From the NCBI GenBank assembly GCA_022829145.1, contig CM040764.1, positions 6,064,875 through 6,128,874 of the forward strand: a stretch of DNA of 64,000 bases, written 5' to 3'. Below the pieces are notes generated by a model. It made no database searches. It was given only the letters and a program-made list of their open reading frames with translations, and was not told the DNA's origin. This document shows, piece by piece, positions 45,023-59,125 of the stretch (positions within the stretch are counted from its first letter, which is position 1; every line of letters begins with the position of its first letter). A program made the position numbers and the translations under genes. This DNA is from Albula goreensis (taxonomy: Eukaryota > Chordata > Actinopteri > Albuliformes > Albulidae).

Positions 45023-48000
45023 TATTTTTAAAAGCAGTTTCTCAAGACTTCACTGCTTTTGTTGCATGTCATGATGACCATTCTGTACGCTGCCCCAATG
45101 GAGACAACAAAGCAGACCAGGAGCAGATAATGATCCTGGATCCATTTTTGCTCACAAACAAGTTTTCCAATATTCTTAAGGATCAGCCATCTAGAGCCAA
45201 TTCCTCTCACCTTCCAACATGTCGAACTGTTGTCTGGATGCATGTTACATTAAATTCAGTTTTAAAAATCCACTCAAAAGATTATTTCTTTTATTAAGAC
45301 ATAATGTCTGTTGCATTTAATGTACTTGGGCCTTGGAAACTAGGGTGCAGATCACGGCCAATCTCCAGCATGGGGCTGAAGGTGCTGTAGTGGCTTTCAT
45401 GCCTTTTGAGATATTCTGATATTCTAGCAGCGTTCGCATAATAGCACTATTGCTGCTAAACCCGTAACAAAGGATCTTTCTTTATCAATTAGAAAGTACC
45501 AGACAGATCTGATTACATTAAAATAGTAATATTTATAATGAGATTAGAAACCAAAACAATGTAAAGGAAGTGTTGTCTGTCATTTATGCACCACGTTCTT
45601 ATGAAGTTTGCAAAGTAAAAATCGAAAACTGCAATTCTACTGCAATAAGACATCTCAGCGTAATATTATTATGACGTGTAACGTAGCATGTGCATTGACG
45701 ATGCCGTAGTGGGATTTAGCATCATGATGGGATCACAGTATGACAGTAGTCATGAGAGAGTGAGACTGTCAGGAACAGACTCCAGAATGGGTAGAGCAAT
45801 CATGAAATAGGTAACTTAGGTAATTAATCAGTCACAGAGGTGGTGCATTTTCATTGGTTGCTGTGAGTCAGGGTCTCTCAGCCCTACCCATTCTGGGGTT
45901 TGTGAAGCCTCACTTTTCCATTCCTATATTGATGCGAACTCTCAATAGCACTGCGGTGACCCTTCTGTATGGGACCGCTGCTGCACATCCAACATACAGC
46001 TACCTCCTCCCTCACAGGAAAACCCTATTTCATGAGCGTGTCACATGTTTTGTCTGTCGACCTGCTCTGAAGCCGAAATTCCAAAAGAAACTCAAAATGA
46101 CATGTGAGGTCAACTACATGCACGTGAAGCTCTCTGTTCACATGTGTCACATTTTTACATGTGGGGTGTGAAATAGGCGGTAAAAATGGCCTGAATTTGT
46201 TGTGAAAAAATACTGAAGGCATGAATATGCTTCTTAGTTTTGGTATGTTTTCCTTTTATTTTCTAAGCAATATCATTGAAGTGGCCTTGCAATCTAGAGC
46301 GTTATCTCTTACTTCTAAATTCCTTGTCGGCTGTCCGTGAATACAAATTGCACAACGGCATGAAAAATCTGTCCCCTTGTTCTGTTTCTGTTTAGCTGAA
46401 ATTCACTCTTATGAGCCATTTTGGGTTCATAAAAGTTCATTTCAATCATCGACTTGTCTGAACCAATCAAAAACGTTTTTTTGCTCCACAGCCAATACAA
46501 TCATTGGTCCACACCTTTCTCTGTGTCAGTGACACACCATCCATAGGTCCATACTGGCTAAATGAAACCTCACTCCCCCATTTAGCACTTATTGACGTAA
46601 TACACAGTTGTCACTCATTCATAGAGCTGCCCTAATGCTGTCTGATGCTCCTTTAAGGACCTGCTTGTGAACAGCAGCATCTTACTGATGGTTATCATGT
46701 AATCAACATGGAGCGTAACGGTTTGCCCGAAATGCAATTAATCAACTGGAAATGAAACCAAGGGAATATGTTAGGTTACAGGTGCCAAGTTTATATCCTA
46801 TAAATGGGTGTGATGAATGTAAATAAGACTTTTAAACTCTTACCCTTAAAGTTTTATTTGTAAACAATTTTGGCCCCAATAAGTCATGACCCAACCATAT
46901 CGAGAAATTTAACCAAAGGAAACACTAAACCAATAAGATGAATCGACACAGGAAAACCATTCTGAACACATATTATTGATAAACTTCCTTTTTATACTGA
47001 AATGGCCCTCTCAGTCAAGACATCAGCTTGTGGTCCATAATTAGGACCTTCAGAATTCAGTGAAGACTTTTCTGCAGACTGCAGACAGTTCGTGGTCCAA
47101 TCTGGATGACTGTGCCAGACTCAGTACGTATCAGTTTGAAGGTATAGTGTCAATCTAAGTCCCTTCCTTTGCAATGTAACAAAATTTCCAGTGCATTCTG
47201 TACCGATTTTCTTCTTTTATTAGTTCTTCTTATTAATTGCATTTTCTTTAGGTATTGCAACTAAAGAAATATTACATTTTAATGTTTCAGTGCCTTTGTT
47301 ATGAGTATACTGTATAAGTAGGGATTTTTGGGAGCCAACAAATGAAGAAATCCTCCATTGTTGTTTTGTTTGGTCACATGATCTAAGGCTGCAAGCAATT
47401 TTCGTAGTTAGTCACAGGTCTTTCATTTTACTTCACATCCTGAGGTATTCTGACTAAAAAGGCAACAGCGCAGTCTCCAGGGCAGTCATTGAATTGATCA
47501 CTCTGTGGTTGTCATGCAGTCCGCCATGGCAACCGTTGTTGTGAAGGACTAATGGATGGGGTAAGTGATGGCATGAGGGCAGCTTTTCCCAAATATTTCC
47601 ACTTTTTCTCAATTTTATGTATTTTGAATTTCCTGTTAAAGAAATGTATTTCAGAACATACTCTCAAAAATAAACTATCTTTCCAAAATTTAATTTTATA
47701 ACTGACTAATGCTCAGACACGAGTGAATTAGAAAGTGAATTTTTAATCGCTTGACAAATATTCATAATGTCAGTTGAAAACTTGTTTGTATTTAATAGCA
47801 GCTTGCTAAATTGCCAGCCAGCTAGCTATGCTCACTCTTCCTACATTTGACTTCTTATATTTGTAGTTTCCATGTGTAATTGGCACATTAGCACTTTTAT
47901 ACAAAACATTCTGAAAATTGAGAGTTTTTATAAACATAATACTCCAAATGTAACCTTATGAAGTAAGACATGCTTTCCTTACCAAGGTACTTTCCGTTGT

Positions 48001-48206
48001 ATCCAACAATAGTTAACAATAATAAAAGTAATTCAGGGCTATTGCCATAAATAAAGTGATTATGTTCTTCAGCTCATTGATTTGATTAATAATGAATAGT
48101 GCAATTTAGAAATTGGATTATAATGGTATTACATGTGTAAATAGAATACCCACTCCGTCTGCTGTCAGTAAGTGACTTAGAACAGGTCTTCTTCTCACTG
48201 AAAATG

Positions 48207-48208
<2 letters not shown>

Positions 48209-48286
<78 letters not shown>

Positions 48287-48304
48287 CAGAGAGCAAGAGA
48301 GAGA
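48209..48304. repeat. (GT)n(GA)n microsatellite
   Basis: About 31 GT units followed by interrupted GA units. Confidence 0.95.
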
Positions 48305-48697
48305 AAGCCTGTATGTATGTATATTACTGTATTAAGTTTACAAAGAGAGAAAGGAGGATGAAGTTTCAGCACAAAGTTAAAAGTAATAGCATTAATACAA
48401 AGGGTCATTGTACAGTCTGGTGTGCATCTGGTTCAGGGGAATAGGATAAAGACATGCAAAAAAATTATAAATTGCAGCTTGTACCACTAATAATGACTGT
48501 CTAGAGTACTGAGAATGGAAATGAATATTAAAAAGAGTTGACGCACTGAGCTACGTCTGATACCACAAACCACAGCCGTGATTATAATTAATTAAATGTC
48601 TATCCACTAAAAATACAGAGCACACAGTAATGTTCAACCGGTATGCTCAGTGCCTACATGCATGGCCTGCTTTAATATTCCAGTAAGGTGCATGAGA

Positions 48698-48728
48698 TTA
48701 ATTATTATTATTATTATTATTATTATTA
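48698..48728. repeat. (ATT)n microsatellite
   Basis: About nine to ten ATT units in a run. Confidence 0.95.
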
Positions 48729-49937
48729 CAGTTTTCATTAATTGATATTGTTGTTGCTGCCACTACTGGAAAAAAAGCTAATTGCAGTCGCAAGCAAATC
48801 AAATTTGTTGAACTGTTCAGTTTAAATTATACTGTTCATTCCTTGTCCAGTCCCTGACATTTGAATTTCTCCCCTAAGAGTTATGGCATGTTAGCTGCAG
48901 ATACTCAATACATTGGTCATATATTGTTACTTTTCTAGATAAGGCGGTAGGGAAGGAAGGGGGAATACATTTTTCGAGTTTTTGGGCACACCCTTTGAGT
49001 TTCAGAATTCTAACTCAGCATTTTAACTTTTTACAAGTTAATTCTGTGTGGAGGGAAATCTTCTTTCATCACAGAATTTGATTCAACAAATTGTTGGTGG
49101 CACAGCTCAATATCTGGTCAGTAAATAAAGAACTATGATTTAAGGTAATGCAAAATATAGATATAAGTTATGATGTAAGTGTAGTTTCTACCATTTTAAA
49201 TGTATGTATGATCTTTTATTCTTTTTGCTTTCACTTGCAACTAGGATAAAATATTATCATTATTAGTTGTTTAATTTGTACCTACAAAAGGCTATAACAT
49301 ATGGGCATGTATACGTAATGTATAGCTTTTTAAAAATGTTTGGTTTTGTTTATGACATGTAATGCCACCTACTGTTTATGTTCCAGGTTTCATTAAGTTT
49401 ATAGAGTATGTAGTATGTATATTTATATATGTTAAATTGACTGTTTTTGTAACAATGACTTTTCATGTATGTTTGCATTATGCCAAAGCTGAACGTTTTA
49501 TTGATTTTAAATGTATTACAGTTTAATAAAGTTCAATCCAAAGCAGCATATAGCTTTTTGCCCTTTTCCATGGCTGTACTTCACCACAGCATGAACATGG
49601 ATCGCGAGTTCTAGAAAAGTTCCCAATGCCAGATACTGAATATAGTTCAAAGAACTCAATTTTGTAGCAGCTTGACTGTGGGTACTAAAGGCAAGATCCA
49701 GGAAGTACAAGGGTGATGCAAGCAGCACTACACAACTCTGATTGGTCAAACACAAGAATTGCTGCAGCATTTTGGTAGCTGCAGTCCAAGCCAATCTCAA
49801 AACTACAGTGATCAATAGACCCAGGAAGAACACTGTGAATGATCAACAAAGTCCAAGCCCTTATCAGTATACGCTTCGAAGACAAAATTCATGGGTAACT
49901 GAGAAAAAAATGGATGGAAGGCGAAGAGAAAAGTCTT

Positions 49938-50027
49938 GATTGAAACTGTGGCAGAACCAGTACTCTGGATTCAAACTGTGGAGGAGCCAGTACTCAGGAT
50001 TCAAACCGTGGAAGAGCCAGCCCTTAG
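49938..50027. repeat. 30-bp tandem repeat, three copies
   Basis: The unit is gattcaaactgtggaggagc then cagtactcag. Three adjacent copies differ at a few positions. The unit length is divisible by three, but no gene frame is supported. Confidence 0.88.
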
Positions 50028-51738
50028 ACTGCAATATTACAGTGAGAACTCTATGACTTAACCTATCTTAACTGTCATTTTTTTAATCAAATTCTTCACT
50101 CAGTATCTTAAATTCATCACATAAAAGGAGCTAATAAAAACATCAATAAAGATATATAAACTCAATAAATTCATATGCATGAAACTTCAAACTGTGAATA
50201 TTTTGGGATACAGACAGGAAGCTTTATTTAGTAAAATTCTAAAAAAAAATGAGGAGCTTGAACTGTTTCTGTGACCAATACCGTACGGTTTTCCATTTTC
50301 CTTATTTTCCTTCTGTTTGTTCTGTAAATGCTCCGCTGGCATAATTTCTTATTGCAGAAAAAAAAAATCTGCATGGAGGGGAAAGAAATGAAGTAAATAT
50401 ATTCACTGCCGTCCTCACTCCCCTCTGTTATCGGGGTTCCACCGTAACGTCAGCACTTCTCACAAATTTTATGTCCCTTTGTGTTCCTGGTAGACGGTAT
50501 GGCATTTCTTATTCGACGCTGTCAGCAGAGCAGTCAGTGTGCATAATGCGGGAGATATTTTTCGCTCATTTGCTGGGCGGCCTTCATTACATGGGGCCGC
50601 GTAGTTTTCAAACTATTTTACAACTCGTCCATGGGACAAAACAACAAATTAGTGTCACAAAACATCCCTCTTAAATAGCAATGGTGATAATTTTAGGCAC
50701 CGCATTTGAAAAACTTTTTGTAATATGCTATAGCTCCCTCCTGCAGCTGCAGTTAGCGGACCTTAGGTACGTAAGACTAAATACAGGCATTAAAGTGCCA
50801 TTCAGCTCGTCACATCTGTATTGTGAATCTGCTGTGTGTGCCTGAGTCTGCGACATGGCCGAGTGACTCCAAAGACCTTCATCGCTACCACCAACCAATC
50901 CAGAGGTCCAACCCTCCCTAACCACCACCCCGGCGACAGACGGAGCTCCTGGAATGCTGCCGCTGGCCTGGCAGCGTCCACTATAGCGTCCTCTAGAGGA
51001 CCTCCCATCGCCAAAGAGGTAATGCTAACAGCTGGCTGTAAACACCGCAGAACTTTTCAGAGTTTCAGTGAACTGACTGTAGCTTTCTTCGCTCATGATA
51101 CAGGTGGAAGATTTCATCAAATGGTTAAAGGGCAAAAAGGAAGGCACTGCAAATTATCAGGTACTCTTTCAATAGATTGATAGATAGACAGATAGGTGCT
51201 CCAATAGGGGGTCAATGACTGACAGCACATGGTGGCTACCATAATATTTTCCCTCAATACTTCTCTGTACCAATCTCAGACCTGCAACTGTCCAAGAAAA
51301 GATTGAGATGGATGAGATATTAAATAATGCAACACTGTCAGACTGGAGGATTTACATGGATTCTACCTGGAAATGGCAGGGCTGAGGTTCAATTACCGAG
51401 AGTAAAACAGGACGGTCACGCTGTCTTGAGGGAGTTTTGGTTAGGAATTCATAACACCTTAAATAAAACATTTACGGTGCTTTCTTGATAGCAACATTCA
51501 TAACTTTGACAAAGATGTGGAAAGAATGTCACGCCACAAGAGATGATATATCTAAGTAATAGACCAAAAAAATGGTTTATGGTTATGAGTGTCTCTACAA
51601 CTGTTATTATTAACTGTTTCATGAATGTTTAATGTAATGTGTCATTAATGCGTGTGTAACTTCCCTTCCAGTAAAACGTTTCCCAAAGAGGTTTGCCACT
51701 CAGGAATTAACCCTCAAACCTTGTCAACAAAATTAATA

Positions 51739-51777
51739 AAAATAATAATAATAATAACCATCATCATCATCATCATA
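51739..51777. repeat. (AAT)n(CAT)n microsatellite
   Basis: About six AAT units are followed by six CAT units. Confidence 0.95.
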
Positions 51778-54700
51778 CCGCACTGCAGTAGCATTGCGGT
51801 GGCTAATGACATAAACTACACCGATTAGAATCATTTCTATTGCAGCGCTACACAGAGATGCAAATAGCAGAAAGCAGGTGTGAAGTCAAACCAGGTGTTG
51901 GGCCATGCAAGACCACGCAAAGTCCACAAAGTCTGGAATGAGTGAGCCGCTGCCTCAGTGAAGTTATGGATGCAATGAGTTTGAGGCGGCAGAAGCTTTA
52001 TTTATTTTCAATCAGATATTATGATTTTTTATTTGTACACTTGAGTATTATGAGATTATTAAGGGTGAATGTGTGTTTTCCCATCTGTGTGAATAAATAA
52101 TTTAATGAATGAATGAATAGACAGCTCTGTATCTGCCTACGCTCCATACTAGTTCATTATCTGTGTATGTGTGTGTTGAATCAAGTGGGAATCAGGCGAA
52201 ACACGATCGCATAAAGAGTTAGAAAACTAGAAAGAGAAACATGGATGTGGTTTCAGAATTGCTTAAACTTTCCCCCTCCAAGGCTAATCACGAGTCTCTC
52301 TTCCTTATCCTTGAGCCAGCCCAAGTGTTCCGTTCCCAGACAACCTGACAATAAGCACTCCACGCTCTGCAGCAACTTTCCTTTCCCAAAACAAGAAGTC
52401 TTAGCCCCAAGCGAGGAGAAACCTCTCTCAGAGAAGTCAGACCCATCTCCATTTCTGACATCAATTCCACCATTTTCACAAGGTAAAGTGGATTGCGACA
52501 ATGTTACAATCTCAGGCTACAGGCTAAAGCTTAAAGAAACCTTTGATACTCTCTACATTATTAATTAAACCTGTCCCAAAGCAACTGCTTCTGCCAGAAT
52601 TATATTCTCTTGATCTCATGATTTGAATTCACATTATTTTACAGCATAGAGTTCATAACCATTCTGTGTCTTTATGTGCAAGTGTCTCTGTAAATGCTGC
52701 TATAAAAAGTGAAGGGTGCTTCGACAGAGACATTAATTTTTAAGGACCTCTGCAAAATGCTTAAGTAAGAGGTCCTGAAAACTCACTCTCAGGATGAACG
52801 TGCCATTTGTATTATTGTACAGAACAATACAAACTCATAGGCTATAATTACATGTGGGGATTGCATTGGATTAAGGAAATGAGAGAGCTAATTAAGGAAT
52901 TATTAAGTTTTATTTTACATTCTCATTTTCCTGCCAGGGTAAAGGGGGTTTATGAAACATTTTGCCAATTGTTAGTATATAGGTTGAAAGAAAAGTTAAA
53001 ATATCACATTAAAATAATTGTTACATGTAAGCTTTCTTTTTATGAATCGCTTATTCTTATTGCTAATAATCCTCAATCTAAATTAATCGATCTAGGAGTT
53101 CACTGACATAAATAATATACTCCATGATTTGGTGTTATCAGGGATTTTTGCTGACCAATATGATTAATAATTTGCTTTGTTTTCTTCAGTGTTAAGATCA
53201 ATGATGTACACTGAGGAAAGGCAAGGTTAATCTTCTGCACAATGTGTACTCACAAATGGTCCAAAATTTGCCTTCAGCTGCCAGTACTTCAAGGTTAGCT
53301 TGACTCCCTCCTCCTAACACACTAAATATTCAGCACATCGTTTGATATTCTTGACATGGCACTGCTAGAAATTGAACATTAACTGCATATCAAGGTCAAC
53401 ATGATTCATAAGATATGAGAATTGTATTATTTTCCAGAACAGACCCTTCCTTCAAAACACACAATGTAATGTAATCATGAAATAATTTCTGTTTTGCTCA
53501 AAAAGGATAAATGTCTTCTACTCATGTTGTCATTGTAGTTAAACCAATGATATCAAGAGCCAGCAGGATTCAAACTGGCATGACTTTAATTTTATTTGAC
53601 ATGCTAAATCAAACTTTACAAAGTGCTTAGACTTTCCGCAGAGTAAAAAGTAACACTGGTTTTGAAATTGTTGTCAGTTTACAGCAATACTTCATGTCAT
53701 TTCATGTCTACAGTGAGGCACAGAAAATGTGCCTTTTCCATGAAAGAAAAAACCAACAGGCTGTGTCAAAATCCGCTTACGGTGGGATATTGTTAATGTC
53801 AAGAGGAACTTCCCCTTTTCAACCCCAGATTCACACCTTATTGAATCTGTAATGCACTCTGAATCAGCTCTTTACCCTCAGTCACACAGACAGCACACCA
53901 GAGACAAGGTAGACCACACGGTTTGTCTTTTATCTGAACTTGGCCGCTGCTAACCTGAAGAAAAAGTTGACGTCAAAACTTTAAATTGCAGTTTTTCGGT
54001 GTCTTGTAGTTCACTTCAATGTTAAAGCAACAACCCTTTTAGACTTGTTTTGTTGTGTAAAAATCTTTACCTTAAGGGAATTCAAGGCCTGGTTTTAGAA
54101 AGGGTTTGCTGATTGGCGCTTTCAGTCACAGCACATAGTTGATCAATTAAATCTGGTGGATGCACAATTAAATCACCTCATGTCAGTTCTTGGATCTGGA
54201 CAATTTTCAAATTTTCAAGATCATCCTGATGTTTATTAGATATGTACTACTTTCTGTAGTTTGAGAAAGGTGTTGCATAATCCTAAAATTGACATCTCAG
54301 AGAAAGTATGAGTATTTAGCCATATTCTTGCTTCTGCCCAATACAATTTCCCGCATGCCACATTATATCAAGTTATCCCTCTTCCACACCTGAAATGTAT
54401 GTATATTTTCTCATTTATTTATTTGAAATCACAATAAATATTTCTAAATGTTATGTGTTTTTTGCTAAGATAATTAAAATGGCCTGATGAAATCTTAGAC
54501 TCATTCTGTGTCCTTGCATTTGCAAAATGAAATTGAGTGAGCAATTATTGTTTCACCACGAGCACGTTCTCCATCTCTTGTGTCTGTGACCGTTGAAGGT
54601 TTCCGGCTTTCTGCTCCTCTCCAACCTCACACTTCCCGCTTTCACGAAACTGTGGGCGCTGGCGTGGGCAGCGCATCCCTGTGTCTTTGTGGGCGTATTA

Positions 54701-55450
54701 ATTAGGTGCAGCTGCTCACCAGCAGAAAGTAATAATCTCACTACATCCCACAATCACCCTTGGGCTTGACCCCACCCCCACACCCCGCCCCTAGCCCCAC
54801 CCCCATAACTCCCAACCCTCCCTTCAAGCAGCGGCTGCTCTCGGTGATATAATTCTGGAATAATTCTGACTCACAGCCCAGGCCAAGAGCGGATGACAGA
54901 ATGTAAATATCGACTCTGAATCGCTCCATCCTTTGAGTGAGACTCAACGAATGGTCCACTACGAATTACGCGTGCCATAAATCACTCCGAGTTGACATTG
55001 AGGAGCGGTCCATCAATCGTTTTTACTCTCCATGGAGACTCTCACCCCTCCAAGGGATCTTAGACTGTATATTTTACCAAGTAGATAAAGTAACCTGAAG
55101 GAGGTGCGGAAGACTTCGGGGCCCCAAGGACAAACATGCCAGGAATCATAAGGCTAAAATCTGCGATTCTAAAGGTCTCAACCACAAGCTGACAAGTAAA
55201 GAGGTGGTATCACTGTTTCAAATAGCTTTGTATTGAACTGGTAACAACAAATCACAATAAAGAACAGGTAGCAATAATTCTGTTGGGTATATAAATAATT
55301 CTATTTAAGGTTAACATTAAGAAAATCTGGCACCCCAAAATATATATATATTGCAGCCCCGAGTGTTTTGCAAATAATTACTTTGCATTATTCGAATGGC
55401 CAGCTACGGACTTCAGCCAAAGCCAATACACATTATCTTTTCAAGAGCTG

Positions 55451-55480
55451 CCAGGTGTTTACCTGCCAGGTGTTTACCTC
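55451..55480. repeat. 15-bp tandem duplication
   Basis: Two copies of ccaggtgtttacct(g/c) stand directly adjacent. Confidence 0.9.
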
Positions 55481-58283
55481 CAGCATCGCAAACTGGCTCA
55501 GGGACGGACAAGCCCTACTCAAGGGTAGCAATATTTCTGAATATAATGCATTCCGCTTTATGCTTTTTCCTTTCATGTACTGCATTGCCATTTGATTTAA
55601 TTTATGTGTGTATATTATCAAGGGGAAGCTATCAGTACAGAGTGGCAGAGATCAGTTTGGCAGAAGGAATCCAGGCCATGCTATTGTGAGGCCATGTCCA
55701 TCTGAGACCACGCCCACCCCAGAACCTGGACTACATTTACCAATCAGCCCATGGCTTTAAATGTGTGAGTTCCTGCCCCCCATAAGGATCTGAGATCACA
55801 GAAAGCTGAAAGAGTCTTGTCTGTTCTCCCTGTGAATCTTACATAAAATATGGGACCAGGTCCCATGGGCAAAGCCTATTCCGTCCTTTCAAAACCTGTA
55901 TTGCTGTGTGCGTGACAAATTCGTTTTCAAGCAAGTCCTGGAGATTCACTGTGTTTGTTTTGTTGTTTGTGTAAGGGGCGGGATGAATTCTATCTTAATT
56001 TTGTTCATAAAACGCAAATCAGCTTCATCTTCTCGCTATTTGAATTTTCATTCATTCACTGAAAACTTCCCACAAAGTTTCAGCAGACTAATTTCCCAAA
56101 GTTTCAGTAATTATGAGGATGCTGATTTCATTTAGGTTGTAATTGAATCTTTTTTTTAAAATGTAACATCTTTCTTGCTGAATAATTTGCCAAACTGAAA
56201 ATTACGAGGAATGAAAGCAATCTGCCTGATTAATAGCCTGGAGAACATGCAGAATTCATTCTTCATGGCGTTTAAGGACAATTAGCTCACAAGAGTCAGA
56301 GGTATTCAGATATAGCTGGAATGAAATCTGTGCGCACACATACACACACACTTACACACACAGTGTCTCCAGGACTGAATTTAAAACCCCTGCTTACAAT
56401 AAATACATATGGAAAATACATACTGGGAGACGATTCAATATCTGATACACTATACATTTTGTGCCGTATATTTTGACACATATCAAAATACAGCCCTTAT
56501 CGTGTGCATTTCATAATTTTGCATATTTTGGGAATGGAGTGCTTGTTCCAGTCAAAGTTTTAAAAAGTTTGGGTGATTTGGACCCACATAGGAAATTTTG
56601 ATGGGAAGCTAAAAGAGAGAAATGAGTGGGGCCATCAGTAGCTTAAATGACTTTAACCATTTTAACCAATGGCATTTTCCTACTGAGACCACAGCATCTC
56701 TATTGGTTAATAAGTCGGTGATTGACAGAAAATGGTAACTCCACCCATTACCAGTTCTGTGAATCTTCACTCATAAATTATTCTAATAGAGCTCACCCAA
56801 AACATGTACTTTCCTCCACACAAAGCTGCAGACAGAAAGAAATTTGTCCAGAAATTGATGGTCTTCCCAAGGCGGCCATGTCATGATATCTGCATTTGGC
56901 TTAATGACTTGAATCTAACGATCTGACAACATTGCTTTTCTCAATGTTTTCTGTTCTCTTTGTCTCGTCGGTGTGAAGGTCGGAGGTGGCAGACTCGGCC
57001 GGGCATGCTCAACAGGTTTTTCCATGCTCGACACGGGAACGCCTAGGGAATGGAAAGCAGGGCCACATACGTGTCGATATGTGTAATTATCAAATCTGCA
57101 AAGCTTTCTTTATTAGACAATTCTATGCTTGTACATGTAATATAATGAGCAGGCGATAGGTAGCAGTCAGTAATCTTTTTATTGGTTTTTCTAGGAACTA
57201 CCAATGTAGAAATCTGTTACATGTACTGGGAGGAAGTGTTGATTTTCGAGTGGTTTAATTAACAGGAAGTACAGATTTTTCTTGCCATGGAAATAACTAC
57301 ATAGAATGCACAAGAATCTAATGCTTGTAATTACAATGCTAAGGGTCAGCGCTTCATTTAGCTTAAAATTGGATCATTTGCATTTTATGAGCTTGTTGTT
57401 GATTTAGTCATTAAAACTGTATCATTTATTTGATTAACAGACTCCCTAGTCCAGGGACAATCAGAGCGAGATTTTGTTTGGAATATTAACCAGTTGCTGG
57501 ATATTTATTTATATGCTGTGGTGCTGATTAAGTGGTACAATGAAAGGTGCAAATGCAGTGCCCCAACCAAGATTCAAACCTGCACACCCACATTCCATGC
57601 CTGCTTTTTATTTAGCCACCTTTGGGACTCTAGAGGCGAAATAAAAAATTCAGGGTTTTCTAAGAGAATAATCAACGTCATATTTAACTGCAGGCCAAAA
57701 ACAGTTCAGAATGCTAGTGGCTGCTGATCGTCTTTGACACCCACTAATACATTCTGCAAATGTCAGCCTTCAGCATGTGCGGTACATAACTCCTTCAGGT
57801 GTCTGATGGATTTCTGAAGGACTGTGATTCAGCTAATGACCTCCCTACCACTGTTCCTGTCTATACAATGATGCATTGTGGGAAGGACCATAGTTTGTGT
57901 ATTGCTTGAGCACTTGGTATATGTGTTAAGTATGCATGTAGCCATTTTTCTTTCTTCTCCCTTTCCCTTTGTATCTCTTCTTTCTGCTCTCCTAAGTATT
58001 GATCATCCCAGATTAGCTGAGAGCCCTCCATTCATGGTTTTCCAGTTCAATAAATCAAAATGCATTTGTACCAGTACATGTTTTTGTGACATTTTCACTG
58101 AAGTGCTGAACAAAGTGATTTTGGAAATCGAATAACCAGAAAACCAGTTGGAGAGGACTGTAAAATCATTCCTTGACCCTGGGGACCAAAAAAGTGATCT
58201 TTTTTCAATAGTAACATAATCATTCATAATGATCACTAATGACATTAATGTAGTTCTTTTCTTTATAGCCAGAGTGCATCACA

Positions 58284-59125
58284 GTATTAGGGCTCCAGTA
58301 CTGGGTACAGTGCACAGGGTTTTAGGGCTCTGTTACTGGGTACAGTGCACAGGGTTTTAGGGCTCTGTTGCTGGGTACAGTGCACAGGGTTTTAGGGCTC
58401 TGTTACTGGGTACAGTGCACAGGGTTTTAGGGCTCTGTTGCTGGGTACAGTGCACAGGGTTTTAGGGCTCTGTTACTGGGTACAGTGCACAGGGTTTTAG
58501 GGCTCTGTTACTGGGTACAGTGCACAGGGTTTTAGGGCTCTGTTACTGGGTACAGTGCACAGGGTTTTAGGGCTCTGTTACTGGGTACAGTGCACAGGGT
58601 TTTAGGGCTCTGTTACTGGGTACAGTGCACAGGGTTTTAGGGCTCCAGTACTGGGTACAGTGCACAGGGTTTTAGGGCTCTGTTACTGGGTACAGTGCAC
58701 AGGGTTTTAGGGCTCTGTTACTGGGTACAGTGCACAGGGTTTTAGGGCTCTGTTGCTGGGTACAGTGCACAGGGTTTTAGGGCTCTGTTACTGGGTACAG
58801 TGCACAGGGTTTTAGGGCTCTGTTACTGGGTACAGTGCACAGGGTTTTAGGGCTCTGTTGCTGGGTACAGTGCACAGGGTTTTAGGGCTCTGTTGCTGGG
58901 TACAGTGCACAGGGTTTTAGGGCTCTGTTACTGGGTACAGTGCACAGGGTTTTAGGGCTCTGTTGCTGGGTACAGTGCACAGGGTTTTAGGGCTCTGTTA
59001 CTGGGTACAGTGCACAGGGTTTTAGGGCTTGTTGCTGGGTACAGTGCACAGGGTTTTAGGGCTTGTTGCTGGGTACAGTGCACAGGGTTTTAGGGCTCTG
59101 TTGCTGGGTACAGTGCACAGGGTTT
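58284..59125. repeat. 35-bp minisatellite, 24 units
   Basis: The unit is gggctctgttactgggtaca then gtgcacagggtttta. It varies mainly at gtta/gttg. Two units have ccagtactg (first and eleventh), and two adjacent units near the 3' end lack one base (gggcttgttg). There are no unique spacers, so this is not a CRISPR-type array. It lies about 13 kb past the opsin 3' end. Confidence 0.97.

Noticed and set aside
49516..49833. 105-codon hydrophobic frame on the - strand
   Set aside because: Hydrophobic runs come from A/T-rich DNA. There is no family pattern, and AATAAA on the + strand nearby is by itself not informative.
52807..53106. 99-codon frame in AT-rich DNA
   Set aside because: There is no recognisable domain or flanking splice pattern, and such lengths are expected by chance in 64 kb.
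58284..59125. CRISPR-like regular array
   Set aside because: The units are contiguous with no unique spacers, and the genome is vertebrate.
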